Positions 9,442-27,191 are shown, numbered from the stretch's first letter. The stretch: 53,288 nucleotides of DNA from Rhodococcus sp. HM1 (GCF_023218075.1 NZ_JALPTB010000046.1:1-53288), one strand, 5' to 3'. The notes: generated by a model from the letters alone, not told the origin. Numbers and translations: made by a program.

Positions 9442-9939
9442 TTACCCTTCCGGATGCTCCGGGTCGATGGCGCACAGTCGCAGGGCCCGGAGCTCGCCGT
9501 TCGACAGTGCGGACGGATCGACGCCCCTCATCAGCTCCCTCCACGCCGCGAGCGCGACATCCGTGACGATGTCCATGTCGGCATCGCGGAAGCGTCGACG
9601 CTTACCGTTCTCGAGCAACCGGTATACCCGCGCGGTCCGGAGCAGCAGCGTGTGTTCGAACTCGATCTGCTCGTTCCGTTTTCGCGCGGCACGCTGCGCC
9701 GACCGGGCGGCTGCCTCGGCCAGGAGTTCGGCGCACCAGTCCGGAATGGGTTCGAGGCCTCGCAACCATCGCCGCGCGGTCGCCACGTCCAGCGGTCCCT
9801 CGATCCCGTGCCACCGCATGGCAGCGGCAACCTTTGCAACCCGCAGCCCGAGTGCCTCGGCCACCGGGACCGGGCACAGTGCACGGTCGGCGCGCCTCGC
9901 CGCCTTCCGGTTCCGCACGCGTTCGTCACGACTGTCCAT
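9442..9939 (-). CDS. Hypothetical helical protein
   Basis: A 165-residue protein I do not recognise. The start was placed at the ATG giving MDSRDERVRNRKAARRADRA, because AGGGGAA precedes it at the right distance; an in-frame start 36 bp upstream is less likely. The protein is rich in Arg, Ala and Leu and predicted helical, with a basic N-terminus and a segment RWLRGLEPIPDWCAELLAEAAARS that could be part of a helix-turn-helix-like unit (VAKVAAAMRW upstream). No signal peptide or membrane helix is seen. It could be a small DNA-binding or regulatory protein; this is weak inference. It is convergent with the CNNM pair and ends at their shared hairpin. Confidence 0.6.
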   Translation of the reverse strand: MDSRDERVRNRKAARRADRALCPVPVAEALGLRVAKVAAAMRWHGIEGPLDVATARRWLRGLEPIPDWCAELLAEAAARSAQRAARKRNEQIEFEHTLLLRTARVYRLLENGKRRRFRDADMDIVTDVALAAWRELMRGVDPSALSNGELRALRLCAIDPEHPEG

Positions 9940-10070
9940 CGAGTTCCCCTGCAGGTCGGTCGATGCCCCAGGCATATGCCGTTCGCTCGGGCCGACGGTA
10001 TCTCCCGGCTACGACACCCCGTCGCCCCGAACAGCCCGGGAACCGTAGAGGGTGTGGCCCCCGCCGCGCA

Positions 10071-10769
10071 TCAAGCGTTTCGGTGCGCGCACGGCTGGTC
10101 CGACGCGGGCCGGAACCACGCGCTCACCCGGCCGATCAGCTCGGGATCTCCTGCCGCCGTGACCGAGCGGTCCCCGAACGCGTCCGCCCAGTCGCGCCTG
10201 CCCCGGGCGAGCGCGAGCAGCGCCGGCATCGAGGACTCCAGGTACACATAGCGACTCACGTCGAGGAGCGGGTCCGTGAGGCACCCGTACGGTGCGGCAC
10301 CTCGCTGCAGCACGAGCCAGTATCGGCGGTCGTGCCGGTGGTGCAACCGCAGTTCCAGGACGACGGGCCGCTCCGGCGCACGATCTGGATCCGCCCGCTG
10401 CGCCAGCCAGCCGAGCACGATGTCCGGGTCGCGGTCCAGCATGTCGGGATCGTCCGGGAGCCAGGTCTCCGCCCACGCCCGCAGCGAGCCGAGTGTCGCC
10501 GTCAAGCCTTCCCCGACCTCCGTGAGGCGGTACGCGGGGTGCGGATCCGGGCCGGCACAACGCGACACCAGCCCAAGCGTCTCCAGGCGGCGCAACCGGT
10601 CGGCGAGCACCGAGCGCGAGATGCGACCGGGCAGCCCGGTGGCCAGTGCGTTGAATCCCTGCGGCCCGAACGTCCCCAGCTGCCGCACGATGAGCAGACT
10701 CCAGCGGTCGCCGAGGTGCTCGATGGCCTTGGTGAACGAGCAATATCCGACGAACTCGCTCGAGCCCAC
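10071..10769 (-). CDS. HxlR-family transcriptional regulator with SCP2-like C-terminus
   Basis: A 232-residue protein. Residues ~5-100 are an HxlR winged helix (Cys10 in GYCSFTKAIEHLGDRWSLLIVRQL, then GRISRSVLADRLRRLETLGLVSR). Residues ~115-225 form an alpha/beta region ending DPELIGRVSAWFRP, which resembles the SCP2-like ligand domain found fused to some HxlR proteins. It is divergent from the alpha/beta hydrolase at 10883, with 113 bp between the starts and a perfect palindrome in the gap, so it may control that gene and itself. The 131-bp stretch 9940-10070 downstream shows nothing notable. Confidence 0.85.
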   Translation of the reverse strand: MGSSEFVGYCSFTKAIEHLGDRWSLLIVRQLGTFGPQGFNALATGLPGRISRSVLADRLRRLETLGLVSRCAGPDPHPAYRLTEVGEGLTATLGSLRAWAETWLPDDPDMLDRDPDIVLGWLAQRADPDRAPERPVVLELRLHHRHDRRYWLVLQRGAAPYGCLTDPLLDVSRYVYLESSMPALLALARGRRDWADAFGDRSVTAAGDPELIGRVSAWFRPASDQPCAHRNA

Positions 10770-10804
10770 GACACGAGTGTCCCACCGTCGGACGCCGTCG
10801 GACG

Positions 10805-10819
10805 GTTCGAACTTCGAAC
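10805..10819. promoter_or_regulatory. 15-bp palindrome, candidate HxlR operator
   Basis: GTTCGAACTTCGAAC is a perfect odd-centred palindrome with two TTCGAA boxes, in the gap between the divergent HxlR regulator and the hydrolase. Its position suits an autoregulatory operator; binding is inferred only. Confidence 0.45.
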
Positions 10820-10882
10820 TGGCTCTCCCCCGTCGAGGGCGCGGATTCTGACAGCAGCACGAAGTTCGCCCCAGGAGTCACG

Positions 10883-11821
10883 ATGGCCACCCAGCTGAGC
10901 AAACCGCAGGTGCCGCGGCACCCGGATACGCTACGAGCCAGGTACAACCGGATGGTCCGGGCGGCCGGCGCCGAGGGTCGCTTCGTCCGGACGCGCACCG
11001 GTCGGGTTCACGTGATCGAGTCCGGTTGCGGGCCGCCGGTCGTTCACCTGCACGGCAACAACACCTCGTCGCTGTCCCACCTGATGCTGCTCGACCACAC
11101 GACGGCAACGCACTCCTACCTCGTCGACCGGCCGGGATTCGGACTCAGCGATCCGGATACGTTCCCGCTCAGCAACTTTCGACAGTGCGCGGTCCGGTTC
11201 GTCGACGGCGTCCTCGACGAACTCCGTCTCGGGTCGGCGGTGCTGGCCGGAGCCTCGGGAGGCGGATGCTGGTCGGTCTGGTACGCCCTGGACCGCCCCG
11301 AGCGCGTGCGCGGTGTGGTCCTGCTCGGATCCGTCCCGTTGTTCCCCGGCGCCCGGATTCCGCCGGGTATCCGGCTGATGGCGACACCGATAGTGGGCTC
11401 CTTGCTCACTCGCACGGTCACACCGGGCCGTCGGATGCTGCTCCACCTGATGTCCTCGGTGGGCGAGGGCGACACCATCCTGCGGTACCCGGACCTACTC
11501 GACTCACTCGTGGACGCAGCGCACGACCCGGTCGCCACCGCCGCCAACATCGCCGAGTTCCGGGCGTTCCTGTCGCCGTTCGGTGTCCGATCCGGGACCC
11601 GGATACGTCCCGACGAGCTGCGTCGTCTGTCCGTTCCCACCCTGATGATCTGGGGTGACCACGATCCCGTCGTGCCGGTGGCCGACGCGCGGGCGGCCGC
11701 CGATCTGATTCCGAACGCCCGCCTCGAGGTGCTGCCCGCGGGACACGTCCCACAGCTCGGCCACCCCGCACGGGTGGCGGAGCTGATCGACGAGTTCACC
11801 CTGGGTGGTGTGCCTTTCTGA
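10883..11821 (+). CDS. Alpha/beta hydrolase
   Basis: A 312-residue alpha/beta hydrolase with the usual sequence landmarks: oxyanion strand VVHLHGNN (53-60), nucleophile Ser125 in AGASGGGCW, acid in IWGDHDPVVPVAD and catalytic His in AGHVPQLGHP. The preceding VDRPGFGLSDPD also fits the fold. There is no signal peptide, so it is cytoplasmic. The substrate is unknown. It is read away from the HxlR gene and is probably its target. The TGA stop lies inside a hairpin that separates it from priA. Confidence 0.82.
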   Translation: MATQLSKPQVPRHPDTLRARYNRMVRAAGAEGRFVRTRTGRVHVIESGCGPPVVHLHGNNTSSLSHLMLLDHTTATHSYLVDRPGFGLSDPDTFPLSNFRQCAVRFVDGVLDELRLGSAVLAGASGGGCWSVWYALDRPERVRGVVLLGSVPLFPGARIPPGIRLMATPIVGSLLTRTVTPGRRMLLHLMSSVGEGDTILRYPDLLDSLVDAAHDPVATAANIAEFRAFLSPFGVRSGTRIRPDELRRLSVPTLMIWGDHDPVVPVADARAAADLIPNARLEVLPAGHVPQLGHPARVAELIDEFTLGGVPF

Positions 11822-11848
11822 CGGCCCCGACCGCCACAACGGCACACC
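11807..11848. terminator. Imperfect 18-bp hairpin between hydrolase and priA
   Basis: Arms GGTGTGCCTTTCTGACGG and CCGCCACAACGGCACACC pair with three mismatches around the loop CCCCGA. It is clearly related to the perfect hairpin at 9400-9439 and again sits between convergent genes. The hydrolase stop codon is part of the left arm. Confidence 0.65.
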
Positions 11849-11850
11849 GC

Positions 11851-13866
11851 TCAAATCCGCAGCGGATCCATCTGGACGCGCAGCGGCCCGTCGGCGCGGC
11901 GGGCGGTACGCGCGGCCTGCGCGTCCCGCAGTGCCCGACCGAGCTCCCGACCGCGGCCGCGGCCCACGCGGACGAGCATGCGGTGCACCTCGTCGGGTTC
12001 CGGATCGTCGGCCCCGAACGGCAGCCGCTGGCCGGGTGGCAGAGGCACCGGGCCGAGCACTTCGGCGCCCTCCGGCAGGACCGTCGCCTCGAGCAGCCCC
12101 GTGACCGCGGCGGCGCTGCCGTCGATCGCGGCCATGTGCACGGTCGGCGGGAATCCGACCTCGGCGCGTTCGTCGAGCTGCGACCGCGCGTGCCCGACCG
12201 GATCCCAGCGCACCAACGCCTGCACGGTCGGGATCCCCGAGTCGGCGACGACCACGACCTGACCGCCGTCGCGGAACGGACGGACCAGCGACGACGCGGT
12301 CAGCCAGCGTCGCATTGTTTCCTCGGCGGCACGCAGGTCGGCGCGGCCGAGCAGCGCCCAGCCGTCGAGCAGCAGCGCCGCCCCGTATCCGCCGGGTGCG
12401 ATCGGCTCGGCGCCGACCGTCGAGACCACCAGCACCGGCCCCTCGGGCGCAGAGACCTTGACGTCGGTGCCACCGGAGGTCACCACCGGCACGCCGGGAA
12501 AGGCCCGGCCCAGTTCCTCGGCGGTCCGTCCGGCACCGACGACGACCGCGCGCAGCGACCGCGCGCCGCACACGTGACAGCGGTGGGTGGCGTCGGCGAC
12601 GCCGCACCAGCGGCACGCCGGGATCGCGGCGCCGTCCGGGCCGCCTGCCGTGGGCAGCGCCAGCGGGCCGTTGCAGTGGCGGCACCGCGCCGGGGCCCGG
12701 CACTTGCCGCAGGCCAGCGCGGGGACGTAGCCGCGGCGCGGGACCTGCACGAGCACACCGCGGCCCGCGCCGAGCGCCGCGCGGGCCGCGGCGAACGCGA
12801 TGGCGGGGATCCGGGCGGCCCGCGCCGCCGGGTCGCGGGCGAGCGCGTGGTCGCTGTCGGCCAGGGCCGTCACCTTCGGCGCCCACTCTCGGACGATCTC
12901 GCGGGGGGCGGTCAGGTCGTGTGCCCACCCGGAGTCGACGAGCGCCTGGGTTTCGGCGGTGCGAGCGTGCCCGCCGAGCACGACCGCGGCACCTGCGGCA
13001 TGCGCACGCAGGACCGCGACCTCCCGGGAGTGCGGATACGGCGACCGGGGCTCGGCGTGCAGGTCGTCCCCGTCGTCCCAGACGACGAGCAGCCCGAGAT
13101 CCGGGGTGGGCGCGAACACGGAGGCCCGGGTTCCGACGACGATTCGTGCGGTGCCGCGCAGCGTGGACAGCCAGCGCCGGTAGCGGACGGCGGGTCCGAG
13201 TCCCGCGCTGAGCCCGACGACGTGCTCGGCGCCGGCGACCGCTTCGCAAGCGGTGAGGACCCGGTCCAGGTCGCGCTGATCGGGGACGACGATCACCGCG
13301 GCACGGCCCCCGGCCGCGGTGAGCGCCGCGAGTTCGGCGAGCCGACACGGCCAGTCCTCCCCCGGGAGCGCCTGCCAGGCCGCGCGCGGCGAGCGGCCGG
13401 CAGCCAGCGCGTCCAGGAAGTGCTCCCCGAACCGGTAGCGCGCCCATGCCTGCCGGTCGACGTCCGGCGCAGCCGGCGGGGACGTTTCGACGGGTGCTTC
13501 GGCTTCGACGCGGGCGTGCCGCGGCGGCACCGCCAGGCGCAGCACGTCGGCGCGGGTGCCGGCGTAGCGGGTGGCGACCTCCTCCGCGAGGGCGGCGATC
13601 TCACCGGTCAGCACCTGTTCGGATGACACGACCCGGTCCAGCCAGCCGAGGCGTCCCGGATGGTCGCTGACGGCGGTGCGGGAGAGCAGGAAGCCGTCGA
13701 CGAGCCGGCCGGAGAACCGGACACGAACGCGGACGCCCGGTCGGGCGTCCGCGTCGAGTTCACGGGGAATCAGGTAGTCGAACTCGCGGTCGAGGTGCGG
13801 AAGCGGCAGCAGCGGGAGCACCCGTGCGATCGGATCCGTCTCGGCGGCGAGCCTGTCGGCACCCAC
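11851..13866 (-). CDS. priA: Primosomal protein N' (PriA), actinobacterial form without helicase motifs
   Basis: A 671-residue PriA. The N-terminal 3'-DNA-binding domain is present (IARVLPLLPLPHLDREFDYLIP; VRVRFSGRLVDGFLL). The Walker A site of enterobacterial PriA is replaced (ALPGEDWPCRL where GVTGSGKT is expected), and the DEEH box reads VVWDDGDDL. The zinc-binding region is kept (CGKCRAPARCRHC, ACRWCGV, CHVCGARSL). Actinobacterial PriA proteins are known to lack helicase activity and presumably act as a structural replication-restart factor. It follows metK by 18 bp on the same strand. Confidence 0.93.
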   Translation of the reverse strand: MGADRLAAETDPIARVLPLLPLPHLDREFDYLIPRELDADARPGVRVRVRFSGRLVDGFLLSRTAVSDHPGRLGWLDRVVSSEQVLTGEIAALAEEVATRYAGTRADVLRLAVPPRHARVEAEAPVETSPPAAPDVDRQAWARYRFGEHFLDALAAGRSPRAAWQALPGEDWPCRLAELAALTAAGGRAAVIVVPDQRDLDRVLTACEAVAGAEHVVGLSAGLGPAVRYRRWLSTLRGTARIVVGTRASVFAPTPDLGLLVVWDDGDDLHAEPRSPYPHSREVAVLRAHAAGAAVVLGGHARTAETQALVDSGWAHDLTAPREIVREWAPKVTALADSDHALARDPAARAARIPAIAFAAARAALGAGRGVLVQVPRRGYVPALACGKCRAPARCRHCNGPLALPTAGGPDGAAIPACRWCGVADATHRCHVCGARSLRAVVVGAGRTAEELGRAFPGVPVVTSGGTDVKVSAPEGPVLVVSTVGAEPIAPGGYGAALLLDGWALLGRADLRAAEETMRRWLTASSLVRPFRDGGQVVVVADSGIPTVQALVRWDPVGHARSQLDERAEVGFPPTVHMAAIDGSAAAVTGLLEATVLPEGAEVLGPVPLPPGQRLPFGADDPEPDEVHRMLVRVGRGRGRELGRALRDAQAARTARRADGPLRVQMDPLRI

Positions 13867-13884
13867 CCGTCGGTGACCTGTCGG

Positions 13885-15099
13885 TCAGAGACCGGCGGCG
13901 GCGCGCAGCTTCTCGGCCCGGTCCGTGTTCTCCCACGGCAGGTCGATGTCGGTGCGGCCGAAGTGCCCGTACGCGGCGGTCTGCGCGTAGATCGGGCGCA
14001 GCAGGTCCAGGTCGCGGATGATCGCGCCCGGCCGCAGGTCGAAGACCTCGTTGATGGCCGCCTGGATGCGGGCCGGGTCGGTCTTCTCGGTGCCGAAAGT
14101 CTCGACGAACAGGCCGACCGGTGCGGCCTTGCCGATGGCGTAGGCGACCTGCACCTCGAGGCGGTCCGCCAGGCCCGCGGCGACCGCGGTCTTCGCGACC
14201 CAGCGCATCGCGTACGCGGCGGAACGGTCGACCTTCGACGGGTCCTTGCCGGAGAACGCGCCGCCGCCGTGGCGGGCCATGCCACCGTAGGTGTCGACGA
14301 TGATCTTGCGGCCGGTCAGGCCCGCGTCGCCCATCGGCCCGCCGAGCACGAACGACCCGGACGGGTTGACGAGCAGCCGGATGTCCGAGGTGTCGAGGCC
14401 GGCGAGGTTCGGATCTGCCAGCACCGCGTCGACGACGTGCGTGCGCAGGTCCGGGGTCAGCAGGTTGTTCAGGTCGATGTCCGCGGCGTGCTGCGTGGAG
14501 ATGACGATCGTGTCGAGGCGCACCGGGGTGTCACCGTCGTACTCGATGGTGACCTGGGTCTTGCCGTCCGGGCGCAGGTAGGGCAGCACACCGGTCTTGC
14601 GGACCTCGGTGAGACGCCGCGCCAGCCGGTGGGCCAGCGAGATCGGCAGCGGCATCAGTTCCGGGGTGTCCGAGCACGCGTAGCCGAACATCAGGCCCTG
14701 GTCGCCGGCGCCCTGCTTGGCGACCTCGTCGTCGGTGAGCGTTCCGGAGCGGTGCTCGTGGGAGACGTCGACGCCGCCGGCGATCTCCGGGGACTGCGCA
14801 CCGATCGCGATGTTCACGCCGCACGAGTTGCCGTCGAAGCCCTTCGACGACGAGTCGTAGCCGATCTCGAGGACGCGGTCGCGCACGATCTTCGGGATGT
14901 CGGCGTAGGCGGAGGTGGTGACCTCGCCGACGACGTGCACCTGCCCGGTGGTGACGAGCGTCTCCACCGCGACACGGGCACGCGGGTCCTCCGCGAGCAG
15001 GGCATCGAGGACGGAGTCGCTGATCGCGTCACAGATCTTGTCCGGGTGCCCCTCCGTCACGGACTCACTGGTGAAAAGCCGACCGCCGGTCTTGCTCAC
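13885..15099 (-). CDS. metK: S-adenosylmethionine synthetase
   Basis: A 404-residue enzyme making SAM from methionine and ATP. Signature segments are [20 protein letters not shown] near the N-terminus, [12 protein letters not shown], and the glycine-rich [21 protein letters not shown] chose GTG 15099 ([13 protein letters not shown]) because GGGAG lies upstream and homologues start here; the frame extends another 45 bp without support. No SAM riboswitch was recognised in the 130-bp leader. Confidence 0.97.
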   Translation of the reverse strand: MSKTGGRLFTSESVTEGHPDKICDAISDSVLDALLAEDPRARVAVETLVTTGQVHVVGEVTTSAYADIPKIVRDRVLEIGYDSSSKGFDGNSCGVNIAIGAQSPEIAGGVDVSHEHRSGTLTDDEVAKQGAGDQGLMFGYACSDTPELMPLPISLAHRLARRLTEVRKTGVLPYLRPDGKTQVTIEYDGDTPVRLDTIVISTQHAADIDLNNLLTPDLRTHVVDAVLADPNLAGLDTSDIRLLVNPSGSFVLGGPMGDAGLTGRKIIVDTYGGMARHGGGAFSGKDPSKVDRSAAYAMRWVAKTAVAAGLADRLEVQVAYAIGKAAPVGLFVETFGTEKTDPARIQAAINEVFDLRPGAIIRDLDLLRPIYAQTAAYGHFGRTDIDLPWENTDRAEKLRAAAGL

Positions 15100-15229
15100 A
15101 GAACTCCCTCTCGACTGAAAGTGTCTAGCTCGAATGGACAGCATCTAATCACTGAACGCGGCGGCCGGGCCGGTGCCCCGCCGCAACCTCGACGCTACTG
15201 TTCCGCGCACGCGGACGCGACAGTTAAAT

Positions 15230-17518
<2,289 letters not shown>

Positions 17519-17522
17519 GGTC

Positions 17523-17846
17523 TTACTCAGCGTCGAAATCGAACCTGGCGAGAAGCGCCTTGCGCTGACGGTCGCCCAGGCCGCGCAGACGGCGCGTCGG
17601 GGCGATCTCCAGCTCGGTCATGATCTCCTGAGCCTTGACCTTGCCGACCTTCGGCAGGGCCTCGAGCAGGGCGGAAACCTTCATCTTGCCGAGGATCTCG
17701 TCGTTCTCGGCGTCCTTGAGCACCTGCTTGAGGTCGGTGCCGCCGCGCTTCAGGCGCTCCTTGAGCTCTGCCCGGGCACGACGGGCAGCAGCCGCCTTCT
17801 CCAGAGCAGCGGCGCGCTGCTCGTCGGTCAGCTGGGGAAGGGCCAC
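17523..17846 (-). CDS. mihF: Integration host factor, actinobacterial type (mIHF)
   Basis: A 107-residue nucleoid protein with [20 protein letters not shown] at the start, a basic helical arm and the helix-two turn-helix DNA-binding core [20 protein letters not shown] followed by [18 protein letters not shown]. This is the actinobacterial factor unrelated to E. coli IhfA/B; in mycobacteria it is essential and supports phage integration and nucleoid packing. The GTG start follows a strong GGAGGA. It begins the mihF-gmk-rpoZ-coaBC run after a long leader. Confidence 0.96.
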   Translation of the reverse strand: MALPQLTDEQRAAALEKAAAARRARAELKERLKRGGTDLKQVLKDAENDEILGKMKVSALLEALPKVGKVKAQEIMTELEIAPTRRLRGLGDRQRKALLARFDFDAE

Positions 17847-18249
17847 GGTTCCTCCGTCTCATCGTTGGCAAACAGTCTTCGACCGCTGATAACCAGCGGC
17901 GATAGCGACCGTACTCACGCGCGCCGACGATTGCGAACCCACCCCCCGGCGTTCCACTCGAAAATCCGTGCGGTAGTGGAGACGGATCCCGCAGCGCGAA
18001 ACCGCCGCTCCCGCCGGTCGACGCACCGCTTCCCACCTGCGGTGACGCCGAAAAACCGCAGGTGAGGAGGCCAATGTCCGATTCGGCGACGAAGCGCGTC
18101 CCGACTCGTCGGCGAAGGGCCGCACGCCGGCTTCGAAGCCGGTCGGCCGGTTCGGAAAAATTTCTGGGGAATGCGCGTGTCGCGCCTCTCACCGACCGCG
18201 CGTGTCGCCGCTCCCACCAGCACCGGGAGAGGCGAAACCGCCCCCCAAC
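17847..18249. other. Long intergenic leader upstream of mihF
   Basis: About 400 bp lie between the mihF start and the pyrF terminator. I find no convincing gene on either strand: the open frames here lack plausible starts and family similarity. The region presumably holds the mihF promoter and a long 5' leader. I could not pick one clear -10/-35 pair. Confidence 0.5.
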
Positions 18250-18299
18250 GGGTCCTCGGACCCGACAACGGGGCCGGACCCCAGCTGGGTCCGGCCCCG
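18250..18299 (-). terminator. Two GC-rich hairpins after pyrF
   Basis: Downstream of pyrF (stop at 18314) lies a 13-bp perfect stem (18269-18281 with 18287-18299, arm CGGGGCCGGACCC) around a 5-base loop. Immediately beyond it, GGGTCC-TC-GGACCC (18250-18263) forms a second short hairpin. Both lack a U-tract. They end the pyr operon. Confidence 0.75.
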
Positions 18300-18313
18300 C
18301 GGCGCGAGTTCCG

Positions 18314-19137
18314 TCAGGCCCTCAGGAAGGCGAATCCCTCGACCGCGCGGGCGACGGCGTCGCGCAGCATCGCGACGGTCGGCCCGGCCCGGAGCACCTC
18401 CCGGGAGACGTTGGGCACCACCGCGTCGAGATGGTCACCCGCCAGCCGGCGCACGTCGTCGGCGGTGCCGCCCTGCGCACCGACGCCGGGCATCAGGATC
18501 GGCCCGCGCAGCGCGCTCAGATCGGGTGCGCTCGTCAGCGTCGCACCCACCACCACACCGACAGAGCCCAGCACCGCGGCCCCGGCGTTGCGGGCGGCGG
18601 CCTCGTCGACCATCACCTGGGCGAGCGTGCGCCCGTCCGCGACCGTCGCCTGCTGCACCTGCGCGCCCTCCGGGTTGGAGGTGGCCGCGAGCACGAACAC
18701 CCCGCGCCCGGTGTCCTGCGCGAGCTGCAGGGCCGGTTCCAGCGCCCCGAAGCCCAGATACGGCGAGACGGTCACCGAGTCCGAGCACAGCGGCGAGTCG
18801 TCGGACAGCCAGGTGCGCGCGTACGCGGCCATCGTGGAACCGATGTCGCCGCGCTTGGCATCGGCCAGAACGAGCGTTCCGCTCTCGCGCAGCGCCGCGA
18901 CGGCCCGTTCGAGCACGGCGATACCCGCCGACCCGAACGCCTCGAAGAACGCCACCTGCGGCTTGACCAGCGCGACCTCACCGGCGAACGCCTCGACACA
19001 GCGCTCGGTGAAGGTCGCCAGGCCGGCCGCGTCGACGGTCAGCCCCCATGCCCCGAGCAGTTCGGGGTGCGGGTCGATGCCGACGCACAGCGGTCCGCGT
19101 TCGGCGAGCGCCGCGTGCAGCCGCTCCCCGAACCCGG

Positions 19138-19141
<4 letters not shown>
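18314..19141 (-). CDS. pyrF: Orotidine 5'-phosphate decarboxylase (long actinobacterial type)
   Basis: A 275-residue enzyme converting OMP to UMP. The start GTG 19141 overlaps the carB stop (GTGA) and gives [20 protein letters not shown]; the frame upstream of this is antisense-like noise from carB. Catalytic [17 protein letters not shown] carries the Lys-x-x-Asp motif. GVDP appears as [10 protein letters not shown] and the C-terminal phosphate site as [14 protein letters not shown]. This is the longer type-2 form typical of mycobacteria and relatives. It is the last gene of the pyr operon. Confidence 0.96.
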
Positions 19142-23645
<4,504 letters not shown>

Positions 23646-23715
23646 GCGTTCTCTCCGTTCTGCTCGACCTCACCAGAGCTGTCCGCATCAGCTGAAATCT
23701 CACGTGCTGTGATCG

Positions 23716-24213
23716 TCACTGTCCTGAATCTTCGTTCGTCGCGTCCACCCACGAGGGGTAAACAGTCTTGTCGTCGCCGCGGAATCCGGTGTCGATCTCG
23801 GTTCCGGAGGGCAGTTGCCATCGGATGACCAGGACGCCGTCCTTGGTCATGACCTTCCCGGCCAGGCCGCGTTCGGTGCGGATCGCGCGGATCGAGTCCT
23901 GCGGAATCCAGATCGGCGAGGCACCGTCGCGGTCGAGGAGTACTCCACTGCGGTAGCGGCTGATCTCGGCCGCGGCCCGGTATCCCAGGTCGCCGACCGC
24001 GATCCGGTCCTGCCAGCTCGGCGCCAGGGTGCTGCCCACGTACAGGCCGGTGCTGGGGGCCAGCACCTGCTCCCCCAGGTCCGCGGGCACGGCGGGAAGT
24101 TCCCCGACGGCGTCGGCCTGGCGGCGGGCGCGTCCGCGCCAACCCTTCCACATGAGCAGGACCAGCACGACCCACAGGAGCAGGAAGCCGAGGGTGATCA
24201 GAACCCGGTCCAT
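23716..24213 (-). CDS. Membrane-anchored protein between pyrC and carA
   Basis: A 165-residue protein: one N-terminal membrane helix (MDRVLITLGFLLLWVVLVLL), a basic stop-transfer stretch (KGWRGRARR), then a beta-rich cytoplasmic domain with YVGSTLAPSWQDRI, SPIWIPQDSIRAI and VLVIRWQLPSGTEIDTGF. The pattern suggests a PH-like fold. The same position in the mycobacterial pyr operon holds a similar single-helix protein (Rv1382, from memory). The ATG was chosen for its GGGAGG; longer in-frame starts overlap pyrC. No role in pyrimidine synthesis is known to me. Confidence 0.85.
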   Translation of the reverse strand: MDRVLITLGFLLLWVVLVLLMWKGWRGRARRQADAVGELPAVPADLGEQVLAPSTGLYVGSTLAPSWQDRIAVGDLGYRAAAEISRYRSGVLLDRDGASPIWIPQDSIRAIRTERGLAGKVMTKDGVLVIRWQLPSGTEIDTGFRGDDKTVYPSWVDATNEDSGQ

Positions 24214-24217
24214 CGCG

Positions 24218-25560
24218 CTACCTCCCGCCGGTCCGCGGGCGGACCGCACCGTCGCGGGCGGTGATCCTGCCGCGCAGCACGGTCGCGGTGACCTTGGCGG
24301 GCAGCGTCATCTCCTCGTACGGGGTGTTGTTCGAGATGCTCGCCAGTTCCGGTCCGCGCACCGTCCATTCGGTGTCCGGGTCGACGAGCACGACGTTGGC
24401 CGGTTCCCCGACCGCGAGCGGGCGGCCCTGGTCGTCGAGTCCGACGATCTCGGCGGGTCGCTCGCTCATCACCTTCGCGACCCCACGCCAGTCGAGCAGG
24501 CCGGGCCGGACCATCGTCTCGACGAGGATGGACAGGGCCGTCTCGAGGCCGAGCATGCCGGGCCGGGCCTGCGAGAACTCGCAGCACTTGTCCTGTTCGG
24601 CATGCGGGGCGTGGTCGGTGGCCACACAATCCAGCACACCCTCGGCGAGGCCGCGGCGCAATGCCTCGACGTCGGAACGTTCCCGCAGCGGCGGGTTGAC
24701 CCGGTTGACGCCGTCGTAGGTCTCGAGCCGCGAATCGTCGAGAAGCAGGTGATGGGGAGTCACCTCGGCCGTGATCGAAATCCCCTGTCCCCGAGCCCAT
24801 TTGACGAGTTCGACGGTGCCCGCGGTGGACGCGTGGCAGATGTGGACACGCGCTCCGGCGTCCCGCGCGAGCAGCGCGTCGCGCGCCACGATCGACTCCT
24901 CGGCCGCGCGCGGCCATCCGGTCAGACCCAGCCGCGCGGCGGTCGGACCCTCGTGGGCGACGGCGCCGACGGTCAGCCGCGGCTCCTCGGCATGCTGGGC
25001 GATGAGAACTCCGAGGGTGCCCGCGTATTCGAGGGCGCGCCGCATGATCAGCGGGTCGTACACGCAGTGCCCGTCGTCGGAGAACATCCGGACCCGGCCG
25101 GCGCCGGCCGCCATGGTGCCCATCTCGGCGAGCTGCTTGCCGGCGAGACCGACGGTGACCGCGCCGACCGGGTGCACGTCGACCAGCCCGACCTCCTGGC
25201 CGCGGCGCCACACGTGATCGGTGACGACGACCGAGTCCGCGACCGGGTTGGTGTTGGCCATCGCGAACACCGCGGTGTAGCCGCCGAGCGCGGCGGCGGC
25301 CGAGCCGCTGTCGATCGTCTCGGTGTCCTCGCGGCCCGGTTCGCGCAGGTGCGTGTGCAGGTCGACGAAGCCGGGCAGCAGGACCTGGCCGGTACCGTCG
25401 ATCACCTCGGCATCGGCGTCGGCCTCGAGGCCGGAACCGATCGCGAGGATCTGCTCGTCGCCGAGCAGGACGTCGACCGGATCGCCCTCGCCGTAGACCA
25501 GCACGTTGCGGATGAGGACCTGCGGGGTCACCGAATTGTCTCCTGTTCCAATAGTTTCCG

Positions 25561-25564
<4 letters not shown>
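24218..25564 (-). CDS. pyrC: Dihydroorotase
   Basis: A 448-residue class I dihydroorotase, which interconverts carbamoyl aspartate and dihydroorotate. Metal-site segments are [12 protein letters not shown], the later [10 protein letters not shown] and [12 protein letters not shown], and [10 protein letters not shown]. It starts with ATG overlapping the pyrB stop by 4 bp and ends 4 bp before the small membrane protein gene. Confidence 0.97.
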
Positions 25565-27158
<1,594 letters not shown>

Positions 27159-27182
27159 TTAAAGGATGCCTGACGTTCAAAC

Positions 27183-27191
27183 AGCCTATCA
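27183..27191 (-). promoter_or_regulatory. Candidate extended -10 of the pyr operon promoter
   Basis: TGATAGGCT on the minus strand has a TGN extension and TANNNT form, about 60 bp before the pyrR start. It would give a leader of roughly 50 nt carrying the PyrR hairpin. No strong -35 was seen. Confidence 0.35.

Noticed and set aside
9410-10048. 212-residue plus-strand open frame antisense to the hypothetical gene at 9442
   Set aside because: Ser/Arg-rich low-complexity composition, and it runs through the terminator hairpin; the minus-strand frame has a ribosome site and better codon use.
15100-15229. Possible SAM riboswitch upstream of metK
   Set aside because: No SAM-I, SAM-II or SAM-IV type core could be recognised by eye; only a GC-rich leader is visible.
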